Assembly (NCBI RefSeq): GCF_021134715.1 | Contig: NC_060025.1 | Span: 8,432,001 to 8,496,000, forward strand | Length of the DNA: 64,000 bases | DNA from: Daphnia pulex | Taxonomy: Eukaryota; Arthropoda; Branchiopoda; Diplostraca; Daphniidae | Direction: 5' to 3' | Shown here: one piece after another, positions 12,601 through 27,600 of the stretch | Layout of the letters: every line of letters starts with the position of its first letter | How positions within the stretch are numbered: position 1 is the first letter of the stretch | Program-made: the position numbers and the translations under genes | The notes under the pieces: generated by a model | Told to the model about the DNA's origin: nothing | The model's database searches: none | Seen by the model: only the letters and a program-made list of their open reading frames with translations

Positions 12601-15600
12601 AAAAAAAAAAGTATGTACATTGTACAACAACCCCGAAAGATAAAATGCGGGTCTATAAGAAATAACTCAAAAACGGCTCCAACAAATGCGGAATGTCGTC
12701 TGCAGCAGCAGCAGCAGCAGCGCACAATCAAATCCCCAAAAAAAGAGAATAGAGAGTGCCAAGTTGGATGCTGTGCACATGCCTTTGGGTTGTTTGTTAT
12801 CGATTGAAAAAATAATATCAAATAACAACAGAAAAATACCAAAACAACAACAACCTCTGCGCTGAAAAAGGTCAACAGCAGAGCCCACACAAACACACAT
12901 GCATTCACCGGGGAACGAAATAATAATACACGAAATTTTTTTTTTTTTCGCTTTGAACTTTCCCACACAAAACAACAAATAAATAAACAAAACAAAAAAA
13001 TGTTATGATGATTTGATTTTTAAATTTTTTGGTGGGGGGGTTGTAAAAATAAAAAGAAGGCGAGAAATGTAGGGCTGTTAGATGAGTTAGGAGGTAATTC
13101 TACCTGAGTGCTGTAGCGTTCATTCATCCTGCTAGATTCAGACGGTCGCTCCATAGTCTGCCCAAATCAATACACACATGTATAGAGAGGAGAGAGAGAG
13201 AGAGTGAGAGAGATGATTTGTTCGTTCGTTCGATGAAATGGATCAAGAGCAGGCGTGTCTCTTTGTGTCACACACAGCACGGTAGCTCTCTCACTCGCAA
13301 AGGCACGCACGACAAATCAAAACACACACACACGCGCACACACACACGCAAAATAACCGAAACACAGAAATAAGAGAGATGGATGAATAAAATAGGGGAG
13401 GTAAGGGTTCGGGGGACAGGTATAATATTAGAAATGTAATAATCGATATACAATAAGTTTTTTTCCGGTAAGGTTTTGTTTTATTATTTTTATTTTTATT
13501 TATTTTTTATAAATAATAAAAGAAAAGAAAAAAACAATAGAACTTTGGGTATAACATCACAACAATTGAGCCGTGTCTAATACCTCTTTCCCGCATTATA
13601 TCCGTCCGATTCGTTTCGGCGGGATTTTCGAACAAACAAACAAAACAAAACAAAACAAAACCAACAAACAAGCGAGAATCGAAACCGATCGATAATATAC
13701 CGACCCCCCGCCATGATATTTCAAATCTATATAAACGGGAAAAAACGGTGGATGGGGAGAGAATCAAAAAGTTTCGTTGTTGACTGACTTCCAAGTTGAC
13801 GTGATTTCGTGCGTGTTTTTTTGTTTTGTTTGTTTCCCCCCCAACCAGCACGATCTCCCGCGCCATCGGATCGCATCGATATAACGAATACATCGTATAT
13901 ATAGAATATAGCGTACAAACAAAATTGATATAGTATAGAGCCCGCCAGTTTCAAATTCAATTTACCGATTTGTGAATCATTTGTTTTTTTGTTATTTTGG
14001 TTATTTTCTTTTTCTTTTGCGGGAAAATGTATAGAACTTTGGGGTGGGGGGTTTAGTAAAGGAATAGAAGGAGGAGCCTACTTTCACGATTTTCAAACTT
14101 GTATACACACAGATATAATATAGACGAAAAAACAATTGATTAAAGAAGAGCGCAGCGAAATTCATAATTGAATTAAATGAAATCAAAACTCAAATTCCCA
14201 CCCAGTAACCAATAATTAAAAAAAAATCAAAAAGTTTGGGTCGGGGTCATACCTTTGTGGCTCCGATCTCACGGGTGGAAATGCCCATCTTCTCGCGGTG
14301 TCTCAGCTGAACGGGGAAGACGATTTGGTAGTGGCTGCCTCCTATGGAACGCACCAGGTCCTGATTCTCCCGATGCTCTTTGAGCAACTTTTCCACATCG
14401 CCTGGATGACGAAATAAAAAACCCAACGTCAATTTCCCCCATTTTATCAAACAGGCAACAAACAGGCACACACAACCCCCTATAATTTTCCCTATAGAAA
14501 TCACGCATCCACAATACAAAGGTGCTGATGGAATATCACAGATATCATCCATGCGATGGATGCCGGGTTGCCGGCTCGTCGTTTTTGTCTAGTCGTCGTC
14601 GTTCGTCGTAATAAATGAGAAAAGACTATATATGCAAGTTGACGCTAGTGGAATGCTTAATTGGCTTGGCTTGGCTGGCTGGCTGTGCTGTGCATGGCCA
14701 AAAACTTTCCGAGTCGACCAGAGCATCTTAATGAGCTCTTTCCTACTTTCTCTATCCGCTCCCTCCTGCCCAAGAAGAAGAAGAAGAACAAGTATACAGC
14801 AGAGTCTGTTTGGTTTAGATGTCTCTGCTATAGTAGAGACAGCTGATTTTCCCTCTACATATTATTAGCACACACAGCGCGCCAGAGTCTACTATATATA
14901 CTAGACACCGAGCAGGATTGCACTTCTCTCTCTTTGTTGTGTTTGTGTGTCTGGCGTTGTTGGAATTGTTCACTGGGGTGTTGGTTGTGCTCCTCCTGCC
15001 TGGCGAGCTCCTTCGTAACGAGCGGTGCAGTCGGTAGGTACACAGCAGCAGCAGCTTCACTCTCTCTTCTCGTGTCGATCAATGATTCAACTTTCCCAGC
15101 TGCACACACACCCACCCATCAAGAATAGATATCCCGCAAGGTTAAATTTCTTACCGACTGAAGTCTCCTCGGTCCAGAAGGAATCGTCCAACGTATCCGA
15201 CGAATCTGCCGACACACAAAAAAGACAAAAAAAAATGTTTTGAGAATGCTGGAGAGTTTAGATTGTTAGAATAGTCGTCTGCTATTATTACGTCACCTAT
15301 AAAGAAAAGGATATATACACGCCCCCATTGTGGGTCTCACCTTTTGTTTGAAATTTAGAACAAAAACAGGGCGGGTTGAAAAGGTTAGACATTTTTTTCT
15401 TTCTGATCGAAAATCGAATCTTAACTTTGATGCTGATTTTTCTTTTTTTATTATGAAAAGGACTCCCTGTACTATAGAACAGAGAGACACACACACCTCC
15501 TTTGTGTGTGTGTGTCAAAAGACGAGAGAATTGACAGGAGAGACAGACTCGAGAGTCTCCCAGTGATTACATACGAGGGCATCACAATGACGACGACGAC

Positions 15601-18600
15601 TGTGTGTGCCATAGAGCTCAACTGTACTGCGATAGATGCGAGTATACAGTTATAGTAGTATTATAACTGCTGCTGCTGAAACAGGGTCTATAGAAAAATA
15701 AGAAGGAAAAAAAAGGAACTTGCTGGGCGGAGACGAAAGAGAGGAAGAAATCGATCGATCCTATATATGTATGTACCATCACCCGCCCCGGTACATAACG
15801 GGCCAACGAGCTAAAGGGTAATGGACCAGAGTCTTTTCTTTTCTCTCTCTCTCTCCAGGGTCCTGATGTTCAGTTGCTTCTTTTTTTCTCTTCTTTTTTT
15901 CCTTGTGACGATAGTTCACTTTTATTCTTTATTTGAGATGAAGAAAAGCCGAGAGTCTAAAAGGTCGACCCACCCATGCCAAAAAAAAACAGCAGAGAGA
16001 CCCTCCACCAATGTAGCAAAGACATTTCGAGAGAAACATTTTTTGAAAAAGAAAATTACTAAAAAAAAAAGGAAAATCATTTTTTTTTCCAGGATCCTCA
16101 TCAAGGATCCTGGGTACGACAGTTGAGGCCGTTAACGAGACCCATTGAATGTGCGGCGTTAGCAAACACACGGATAGGGGGGCCAGAGCCGGGGCTGTTT
16201 ATGTTGATACGTACGTATAGCCGGGGATGATGGAGGAGAGCGAAACGAGACCCCAGGGAACTTAACTGCAATTGACTTTGAAGAGAAAATCGGATTGCGC
16301 AGTGTACTGCATCCCTCATTCGTCAGGAGCCAATGGATCGAAAGGGCGAATGCAATAATGGTCCCCCCACCAACCCAAAACCGGAGAGAGATAGAGAGGG
16401 AGGAGGGGGAATAAGATAGAAATGTGTGTAGTCTTATAAAGACTGTGTGGGAGTTACACATATAGGAGGAGGTGGGTATTACGTCTGGGCCAGGAAAAAA
16501 AGTACCTGGGCCTAGTGCCAATAACAACGGTGCAGCACCGACGAGATGAAAGAGAGAGACAGAAAGAATCAAGTCGTGTGCAAGGCAAGGCTCCTACAGA
16601 GCCAGAGCGAGAGGAGCCGAGCATAGCACACATCACTTTGACGTCTTTGTGTGTTGCGCTTTTGTGTGTTAACGAAAATTCCGAGAAAATTTACGATTTC
16701 CCGAGCAGCAGACGGAAACAGCGCAGACGAGAGCCCGGGACACACACACATGCACATAAAATAAAAAAAATAGGTCTTTGATTGCTGTGGGGGGTACGAG
16801 GAGGGGAAAGGTTTCAACGAGGAACCGCGACAATAGCTCACATTATGTGTGCATATGGATGGCCTAGATCTATATATTTTTTCCCTATTTATTCTTACAT
16901 TTTACGAGATGCTCAAATACGGGATAAATGGAGCGTTGCACAACTGGGAAGGGAAAAAAGGAGATTTTATTTTAACTGGTACGCGTGATTTCTTCTCTTT
17001 ACTTTTGTCGTTATGTTGCGCTTTGTAGTTTTCTTTATTCGTGAAAGGGAGCTACGTATGCAGTTACGTCAGGGTTACTTTTATTCACGAAATTCGTGAT
17101 TATTGCCAAAAGTTTTCTTGAAAAATATAATTTAACTTGGAAAAGAAGCTTATGAATTTAATGGGGGGGGGGCCAATTGTCGTCTAGACATCTAAAACAT
17201 CTTTTGTTTTTCGACTCGGTTACGCAATCAAATAATGGGCAAGTGAAATGTTTTGCTACTAATTAGCACATTGAAGTAGTTTTAACTGTATTTGCTATGA
17301 AGTATTGGGCAATGCAAGTAAGTACCTCAATCCGTTGATAGAAATGCCGTCCAACTTCTTCGAGTGGTATCCATTAAATTCTGGTTTGATTTTCATTTAT
17401 TTTACTGAACTATCAATTTTTTTTTTGATTGACTTTGTGTTGGGAATAAGGTTTCAAAAAAATTTAATTGATAGTTCTTTATGTGGTAATAAAAAAGTAA
17501 AGTTAATTAAGAAATCCCCTCGGTTAATAAGAGATTTCTATAACAACTCCGATTGGTTTTCGATACTCTCGTAATCAAGTTACACATCATTATAATCTGT
17601 TAGCCAGTCGATGTCTTGTGACTGTTTCAAAAAATCGAAAGAAGGATTTTAAAGTTCATTTATTGGATTGCAAAATTCACCAGAAGCGAAATAGTTGCGC
17701 TAGTTTATACATTTTACGAGATGCTCAAATACGGGATAAATGGAGCGTTGCACAACTGGGAAGGGAAAAAAGGAAATTTCATTGTAACTTGTACGCGTGA
17801 TTTCTTTTCTTTACTTTAATCGTTATGTTGCGCTTTGTAGTTTTCTTTATTCGTGATCGAGAGCTAAGTATGCAGTTACGTCAGGGTTACTTTTATTCAC
17901 GAAATTCGTGAAGGATGCCAAAAGTTTTTTTGAAAAAAAAAATTCAACTTGGAAAAGAAGCTTTTGAACTTAATGGGGGGCCACTTGCCGTCTAGACGTC
18001 TAAAACATCTTTTATTTTTCGACTTTGTTACGCAATCAAATAATGGGCAAGTGAAATGTAATGCTACTAATTAGCATTTTAAAGTAGATTAACTATTTTT
18101 GCTATGAAGTATTGGATGTTGCAAGCAGATACCTTTGACTGTTGCAAAATATGCTGTCGTAATTCTTCGAGTGGTATCCCTTAAATTCTAAATTGATTTT
18201 CACTTATCATGCTGTTCGGACAGCCAAATTCCAATTCCCTGTTTATGAATAAAATTTGGAGTATTTCTTTTGGCTGTCCCATGCCCAACATTCTTGAAAT
18301 TAAAAAATTATTTGCTTAATAAGATTTTTGTACGACAACATCGATTGATGTTCGCTACTCTAATATTCAAGTACCACATCACTTTCTTCTGTAAGCCAAT
18401 CGATTCCTTGTGACCATTTCAACGAATTGGGAAATGGGTTTTAAAGTTCATTTATTGTATTGCAATATCCGCCTGAAGCGAAATAGTTGCGCCAATTTTT
18501 ACATTGCACGATATACGGGATAGATGGAACGTTACACAACCGGGGGAAAAAAAGGGGATTTTATTTTAACTGGCGCGTTTGGTTAATTTTATTCTTTCAT

Positions 18601-21600
18601 TAACAGTCGTTAGTCGGTTCTTGAGAGTGATTCCTTTATTCGTGATCGAGAGCTACACATACGTTTCGCCAGGGTTAATTTTATTCACGAAATGCGTGAA
18701 GATTGCCAAAAGTTTTCTTGTAAAAAAAAAACAGTTTAACTTGGAATAGAAACTTAATTAAGTAAACCAATTGTCGTCTAGACGTCTCAATCATCTTTTG
18801 TTTTTCGACTCGGTTACGTATTCAAATAATGGACAAGTGAAATGCAATGCTATTAATTGGCATTTTAAAGTTGTCGAATGAAATTAGCTTTAAGTAATAT
18901 GGAATAGCGCTGAAACACCTATTTACGTCGTGACGGACGCTATAAGAAATTTACGGAGATTTGCCTTTAAATTACGATTTAATTTCCATTACAATTACGC
19001 GTGTTTTGGCTGTCATCAAGAATCTTTCACCTTAGGAATTGTAGTAATTCCTATAAGGTGTCAGAGGACCTGTGCGTCAGAAGCAGGGTCAGGCTTGAAT
19101 GCAGCAATTCAATTCAACCAATAATAACTGTCGAACTGCTACCGATAAATAACAGTCTTAATTGTCACAAACCGTATGGTGTTTACCATTTCAGCAATCA
19201 AGTTGCTTATCCTCTTCGTCTGTCAGTTAATCGATTCTTTGTGCCTTTTTTCAACTGATTGGAAGATGATTTATAAAGTTCATTGATTGAATTGCGATAT
19301 CCGCCGGAAGCGAAATAGTTGCATCCGAAAAAACGTCGTCTTGTAGCGTAGTATACGTGAAATGAAATTAGGCCACCAATCAATCCCTTTTGCTGGTCAC
19401 GCAACAATCCCTGCCCCGGCAGACATGACTTGGATTCCTGTAGTATGTACGTGTGTATCGATTAGAGCTAGTCATCAAATAAGAGTATCAGCCAGAATTT
19501 CTGATTATATTTGCCAAGGGAGGAGATACATATTAACTTGGCTCGCCCGGCAAATGGAATATCTTTAGCCATGGCGCATCACGAGAGTTTCGTATTAGAA
19601 TTAGCAGGGCCAGCCACTGCTCTTGTAGGGACGGGCGTGTCATACATAAGAGATGGAGGAACCTGCCTGGGATTGATCGCCCCCTGTTACGGTTGTTACT
19701 GTACACACACACACACAACAGCGTCAGCTGCTGTCTATAGCCTTTAGGGTTTTACGGAACCTCGACCAATCAGGATGCTCAAGTTTGAACCGTTCAAATA
19801 ACGAATTTTTTTCCCGCCATAAAATTGACTCTCTCCTTGGCGTCGATTTGTATTCAATATAAACAGCCAAATTTGATTGGATTTAAATTTACCGGCATAC
19901 TGAACACAGCTGTGCAAGTGTTCTTTTTTATTTATGGGGGAGTGGGAACTGGATGGACTGCGGGCGATAGAAGAAACTAACACCGCCCAAGTTGACTATC
20001 TGCCGAGCAGCTGCTGTTTCAAACTGATGGGGGCGCTTTTACGGCTTCGCGCATTGACATGTGAGTTTGAAAATGTGCCCCAGCGGCGCGGGTTTTGACG
20101 GCCACTAAAACCTCAACACTTCAACGGCTCATCAAAATCTGTGGACTAAATGAAAAAGAGAACTGGCAATAGATTTTTCTCTTCGCCTCTTTTTCTAATG
20201 CCAATTTCGAACTGTTGGCGCCACTTTTCCTGACGAAAGAGAAGTAGGCGTGTCCTATGGGGAGGGCTCCAACCTCCAACTTGAGATATATTTTGGGGAA
20301 ATTATGGTTTTTCTTCAATTTTGTAAATTACATCAATTTAATTGGTACGTTTAGTAATTCTGACGAATGAATTTTGTCGTTCACTATCAAATTCTTTTGC
20401 TAATGTCTTTAACGAAACAATCAATTATTACACTATTGTTCTATTTAATGTTCGTTTTGTACTTTTTTGCCACTCTAATTTACACATATCTATCATTTAA
20501 ATTCCAGAATTAATCTAGTTAAAAATTGAGATACCTCAACTAACTGACTCCCACGTACAATAATTAGAACTCAATGATGAATTGTACATATTGTGCAAAT
20601 ATCAACATGAGGCTCGCGTTTATTTCTAGGGCAAGCTTAACTAGTTAGAGGAGGGTTAAGTTCACAGTGAAATTACAATATTTAAATAACTAGTGTGTTG
20701 CTAACTGTGGTACATGCAATCGCACTGCATATAGCACTGATTTTTAATGGAATGTCTTCATCAATTTTTTGATGAAAAAACTCAGTCAAAACAGCGGGAT
20801 ATTAAAAACAATGTTCATTAGTTAACTATACAGAATTCGGTACTGGATAATGTTTATTAGCCCCAAAACATTAAAAAAGGGAGAATGGATCACAAAACTG
20901 CCGGTTCCCTCCCTGACAGATCCCATAAAGTTACGCAACGCTTCGGCACGGTAAAACGATTGAACTAGTCACAATTTTCATTTTTCATAACTGCGTGAGA
21001 CTCCCGTTAAGAGCCACGACTTCGATTAAATAACTTTGATAAAGTTATAACCTGCCCCCCACTCCCACTGCGCGGATTTTGACGGCCACTAAAACTTCAA
21101 CCCTTCCACAGCTAATCAGAATCTGTGAACTAAATTAAAAAGGAACTGAACAGTTTTTTGTCTCCGTCTCTTTTTTTCTTGTCAATTTGTAACTGTTGAC
21201 GGCTACGCCTGACAAGAAAGAAGTAAGCGTGTCCTGTGAGGAGGCGCTTGAGAGATTTGAGTAGAAATTAGAATGCAAGTATCGTCAGATTAATAAAGGA
21301 TATGTTACAATCAATGGTAAATGAAATTGCGCTGCTATAAATGCTAATATAAAGTGGAATGTCTCAATCAGATCAGTTTTTAAATGTCTCAATCAAACCA
21401 GCGTGTTTTAAACAGCAATGTTCATTATTTATTCTCGTCAATACTTCTACAGCTAGTTAAATCTGTAAACCAAATGAATTGAAGGCACAAAATGTTTCTC
21501 TCCGTCCCTTTTTCTGTTTTCAAATTTTGAACGGTGGCGCGTAGAGGCGCAAGAGAAGTAGGATGGGTCGAGTTCCAACTTGAAAATTTTCGGGATAAAT

Positions 21601-24600
21601 TTGTTTTTCGGTTATTTGTAACTATTTAGTTTTGAATGTTTCACCATACATTTAATGAGTTATTTTGGTTACAATTAAATCTTTTCGTCAATATGTTTGA
21701 CGAAGCTATCGAAAGACTTATTTAGTTATAATAACGTGTATGCATGTACTCTAAATGCCATTGTCAATTAGAAAGCTATATGATTTTATATTCTAGGAAT
21801 TGTCTAGTGTTAATTGCACATGATCATACCCCTCTCCATCATCCTCTAAATTTAATTTCTTTGCTGGCAAAAGTTTCGTTTTCAGGAACAGCTGCTCACA
21901 AAACAATGCATTTTAGTTGATGGCGTTGGAATGATCATCTTCATCTAAAGAACAAAGAATAAGTACAGAACTATAACTGATGCTATTTAACATCTGAGGT
22001 TGATGAAAACGCGCCGCAGTATGTATTGATTCCCAATGGAAAAATTTATCAATCTCTTTATAACACATCTCAAACGAAAGAGTGTGAAAGAGACAACAAT
22101 GTTCATTTATTAACCATCACGAAATTAGTACTTGCAAATGTATAGCCTCAAAATACTGAGTGAAAATTAACACTGAACTGCCGATCCCCTGTTAATAGTC
22201 CCGATTAAGTTACTTAACGTTTCTGCGCGGTAATACGAATGAACTCGACGCAATTTACAATTTTTATACCTACATGAGCTTCCCGCTGTGTGAGCCACGA
22301 CTCGCGTTAAATAACTTTAATCAACTTTTAGCCAGACCCTCCACTCCCACCCAAATACCTAATAACGGGGAATCTACTCTCTAAGCTGACGACTCTAGCA
22401 GCCGGACCAGGTTCCAGCTCTTACAGGTGATTTATTATTGACTTATAATTCTGGACGCCATACTACATATAGCGAGCCGAGTCAATTAGCTTGGCTGCAT
22501 ATTACCGCCAGTCGGAAATGGGCGTGTCATACATGATAGGCGCCGCCGATTGATCGCCGCCTGTTACCCACCAGCTGATGTGGCATTTGACACGGCATCT
22601 CTCCTTCTCAGCGCGCTAGATTTGAAAGAACTGAAATGTGATAGTCAAAAAAGAAAAAGTCGTTGCTGACATTTTCCCATCGCTCCATGTGTGTCAACGA
22701 TCGAAATTGTTGCAGGGGAATCCGAATAATTATACAAGCGCGTCGATAAATCGGACTCGGTGAACCCAATCAGAAACACCGAAGAAAAGAGATCACAGTG
22801 TGTCGTGACATCTAAAGCATTTTATGTTTTATTTTTTCCCAAAAAGTTTGTAACATTTGCGGATCTCTCGTGAATAATAATTTCTCGGTTTAACAATTTC
22901 GACCAACTCTTGCGTCATCTACATCTAGCGGGAGAGAGCGATAAATTCAACTTGGCAACAGCATATACGACGAGTTGGGAAATTTATTTACGATTTGAGA
23001 AATTGTTTCCTCTCATCCATATAACGTCAAATATATATACGCCGGTGAATAAGTCACGAGGATTGTGCGGGCGGCTAAAACCTCGAAAAGCTTTGGCCGT
23101 CATCGCACGGGGTTGTGATTTTCTCCCCCCCACTGCTGCCATGCAGCAGCAGTTCATTATTCAAAGTGAAACTTGTTAATCTGATGCCATAATTATTCAT
23201 AAAAGTTCCGTCTATCCATCCGACAACATCAGCTACACGGAATCTGATTACGTATAGCAACTGCATCCACGATAGTGCTAACCCAGTGCGCATGAGTCGG
23301 ACTGATGTGGGCGTGGCCCTGCACTATACTACGTAAGAGAAAATTGTAGTACCGTGGATTGTTTTATGCCCCCCACCTCCACCTTATCGAAAAATCAACA
23401 AAGCACAAACCACCTTTCTGTATATATTACTGGTGTACTATACATCACATGCGGTAACTTTTATGGCTCCGGGCGAAAATCGCGCGTCATTGCGTCATAT
23501 TATGATTGCTGCGCAAACTTTCGATTCCAGTCGATTTATATTTGCGGTTGTTTCAATTCAGGCGTTGCAATTTGGCACTGATAATATGCGATATTTAAAT
23601 CTGTAATTGCAGTGTGAACAGTCGTAATGATTGTACGATGGCAAATGATTAAATAAATCGTTCGTACTTTAGTTGACAAAGTTCATGATAGAAATCTGTC
23701 AAATTCTCCACTTTTAACACCGGCAGATGCCTTGTATTCCGCATGCGGATTAGCGGTCACGTCAGCGAAAACGTAACCCACCACCTCAACGATTTATTCA
23801 CTCGTACATTTAGTCTACATTTACGTAGGGGAGACTGGAGTATACCGGGACACCGGGTCAAAAGGGACAGTGGGGGGAAAAATAGTAGATATTCATAAAA
23901 TTTTAAAAAAATTTAGTATGTTATTTAAATACGTATAATATACTTTGGCATGAAATTTGGTTGAGTTTTGTCAATAACTGCATTAGTTATTGACAAAACT
24001 AAAAAAACGGTTTTTTTTAGAAATTTTTGTCTCCGCCATTTTATGTTTATAGAAACAAATAAACGATAATGGCATGTAAATGTAGTATGGAAATGAAGCT
24101 GAATCATTTCTTGATCGTTAGAAACAAAAATTAGAATTTTAGATCAATTAGTTTAGACAGTATTAACTTTAAAAAAAAAGTGTCTAAACCGGGAAATCGG
24201 GACAGCTGTTTTTGGCTTATTTGGGACAGTTACGGACCAATCAGCGTACAGCATTTTTAAGAGGCTCGATTTCCTGACCTAGCAACGCAGGATGTCCTAC
24301 TGCTCCATAAGAAATTTTGTTAATATAAGAAAAAAGGTTCATTAACAAAATAATCAAATTGAAACATTTATAAACTCAAAGAGTCTATGCAGTGGAACAC
24401 TTTTTCAATTTTTTTCAATTTTATTAATGAATTTTAAGGCGAAAACGGAGGACGTCCCTCACCACCCACCCCAGTGTCCTCACTTACCCCAAAAAATAGG
24501 CTCCTCCCATAAATCTGAGTAAACTTTAAAGGTCTTTTATAGGGAAACGGTTTATTATAAAATTATACAAAAAATATGGGGGGTACATTACAATAGGGAA

Positions 24601-27600
24601 TACATAAAAAAAAAATTTTAAAGAAATTAAATGATTAGTTGGGGAGATATAGGGGGCAAACGAAAACCGTCCCGTTTTACTCCAGTCTCCCCTACACGAT
24701 ATTACCTAAAGATGCCTTACATGTGCACAAAACAGACGCCGGTACATGGAAAAGCGAATTAACCGTCGCCAGCGTCTATTCAAAAACGGGCGTGTCGTTC
24801 AAAAAGAAAAAAGGAATAGACGAAACAGTCCCGGTGCCGATTGATCGCCGTCCAGTTTTGTTATTATAGTCTAGGCTATATAATAGCAAGGGAAGCAGAA
24901 ATCTAGAGCTTTTTATTTTCTTTGTATTGTAGTAGTAGTAGTAGTAGTAGTATACGGCATGCCGAGCATTTGGGAAACAGGCGATTTTTATTCCCTTTTC
25001 TAAAATTTTCGACAACCGTGGCGCGCAGGACTGTCGATCGATTCAGCCGCGTTCGTTCGTTATTCGTTCCCTTTTTTTTCTCTCTCCCTCCCCGGTCTGC
25101 AATAACTCTGTGCGCAGCTCCCGAACCGTCTGTTCGTCTTTGTACACACAGCACAAGGTCCGTCTATATCCATATATCTACAGAAGGAAGAAGAAGAAAA
25201 GCCGGGCGGAATGGGAAGAAGAACATATCCACCAATCGACCGGATATATAGGATCTAACTTTGATCGACAAAATGTCCATGACGACCGAAAGAAAAACTT
25301 GATAGTAGTAACTCTCTCAAGGTTCAAATCCATTTAAAGTTGAATGAATTTGTATGTGTATATATATAGACAGAGCGCATTAGCTTATATCACATAAGGG
25401 AAATATATACAGAAAGAGGGAGCGCCGTGAAACGTGATGCGTAACGATCATTTACAGCAGCAGAAACAGCCCAGCCAGAGCCAAATAAGCGCGCCCGCCC
25501 GTTAAGATTTAACACACAGCAGCAGCAGTATAGCAGCTCGATGAGCTTTTCCCTCCGCCCTGGTCTTCATGCTGTGCGCTGCTGCAATATATTAGAAGCT
25601 AAAGATATATAACATTAGATTCACTACCCTCCGCCCTCTGCTGCTGCGTCTCTACATGTTATTTTCAATCTTTTCTTCGTCTGCTGGGGGGAGGAGGAGT
25701 TGTGCAATTATGTAAGAGCAGTAAATATATCTAGCAGACACAACAAATGGAATTTTCCAAAACATCTAGTGACTTAAACTTTGATATCCAGTTAAGTTAA
25801 AACCAAAAATGAATTCCGGAAGTAATTTTTGTGTTTTTGTTTCGCTGAGAACATCACAAGACATTCCCCGGCGCGACTTGTGTTCCGTACAATTTCTCAC
25901 GTTCACTTTTTTGGTTGGGCCTAATAATATTGATGCTGTTGTCTTTCCTGCATGTTCTTTCCATCAGTCAATCTATCCGTCTTGTCTATCTCTTAGCTTT
26001 ACATTCCCGACTCCGCATTCCGCAGCGTATGTTATTTTTCCTATATTTACAAGAATAACTCTATAAGGGGAAGGAAATGGTGACGTCACTGTGTGCTGCT
26101 GCTGCTGGGCGCTTCCTGTACATAATTATATGGAGATCTGCTGGGGGTTTTGGAAGTTGAGAGAATAAGATTGATCTTCTCCCGACTATTTTTTGGCTGC
26201 CCTAAATAATTATCTTCACCTTCGGAATGCACGAACCAACGACCGACGAATGATTTAGCGGAACGGAAATGTGCCCAGCCAGAGCGCGGCTGATGTTATA
26301 ATATATCACATTAGATAATATATTCTATATCTGGCGAATATAAATCAGATTGGGCATTTCCTTCCTATTAAATGATCCGCCTCAGGCGCGAGCGTTTTAT
26401 CGGGATAGCGATCACGAGCGAGAGAGGTGGAAATCAGTCGAGTGTTGCATCAGCAAAAAGGAAACAGGGCGCGGCCATGCCGCAACTCTTATTTCCATTT
26501 TCTCATCTTTTTTTCACGACTTTCGACGTTGCGTCGCACGCGCCAGCGTTTATCGGTTATTCAGTGGAGCGTCGTCAACTCAATCTGTCATCAGCCACCA
26601 GCATTCAAATTCTCATTATGTATCGATTATTCATTATTCATCCGCCATTTTCGTTTGTGCTGTGTGTCCTCGGCATTTTCCACCGCATCATCGCATCAAT
26701 AATGACGCACGAGCTGCGCTCGACGACCTTATAGAACCCTCCCGCACCATTTGAGGTGTGTACGACGTTCCAGAAGTCCTCGTATGTCAAACGGAAAAAC
26801 CGCACAGTCACACAAACTTTTACATTCAGTCTAATATTTAGAACCAAAAGGTCCTTGTACATAATTACGTCAGCGGCAGAAGATGATTATTTTAACCGGA
26901 CGAATTTTATGGGTGTGTAATCTTGAGGGGTAATAAAGTTACACGCGTCAATTTATATCGGGATGGATAAAATCAGTGGATTGGATAAAAGAGGCTATTG
27001 CGCCGACTCGCGCTCTTCTTTTGCCGGTATGTGAGTATGACGTCATTTGCTCTAATCACTACTGTAATATCACTCGGATATCTCAGAGGAATTTTCTAGG
27101 AATAAGTAACCGTAGTATATCTTTATTGCCGATTCGGTATAGGATTTGCATAAAAATTGATCCAGCCCACATAAACCCTGCCCATGTACGTTTTTCTTGG
27201 TAGAGCGAAATTTTACAATCAATTGTAGACCTCTATACATGCGGTTAATAAAATTTCATAGCATGTATAGTGCCATTTTCTAATGGAACTTTTACTCAGT
27301 GTAGGTTTTAAATTACTCAATCCAAACAGCGAGATTTAAATAACATTGTTCATTATTGAACCATATCGGATTTCGTATTGGAAAATGTTTAGTCCCGAAA
27401 TATTAAAATGGAAAAGGCAGATCCCTTCAAATAACATCTTTTTCTGTCGCCGATTTTGAACTGCGGCGCCATGCCCGACGAAAAGAAAGAAAAGAGAAGT
27501 AGGCGTGTCCTGTGGGGAGGGCTCCAACCTCCACCTTGAGATATTTTGGAGAAAGTAGGGTTTTTTCTTCAATTCCGTCCATTTAAAACAATTTAATTTT

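Noticed and set aside
12384-12995. 203-codon minus ORF, hydrophobic
   Set aside because: Low-complexity Phe/Leu/Cys-rich translation of T-rich intron, no start or splice context, no domain.
26350-26754. 134-codon plus-strand ORF and two overlapping frames in mmd intron 1
   Set aside because: No domain, no splice context, several frames open at once because the region is GC-richer; possibly a regulatory or promoter-like patch, but not supportable as a gene.
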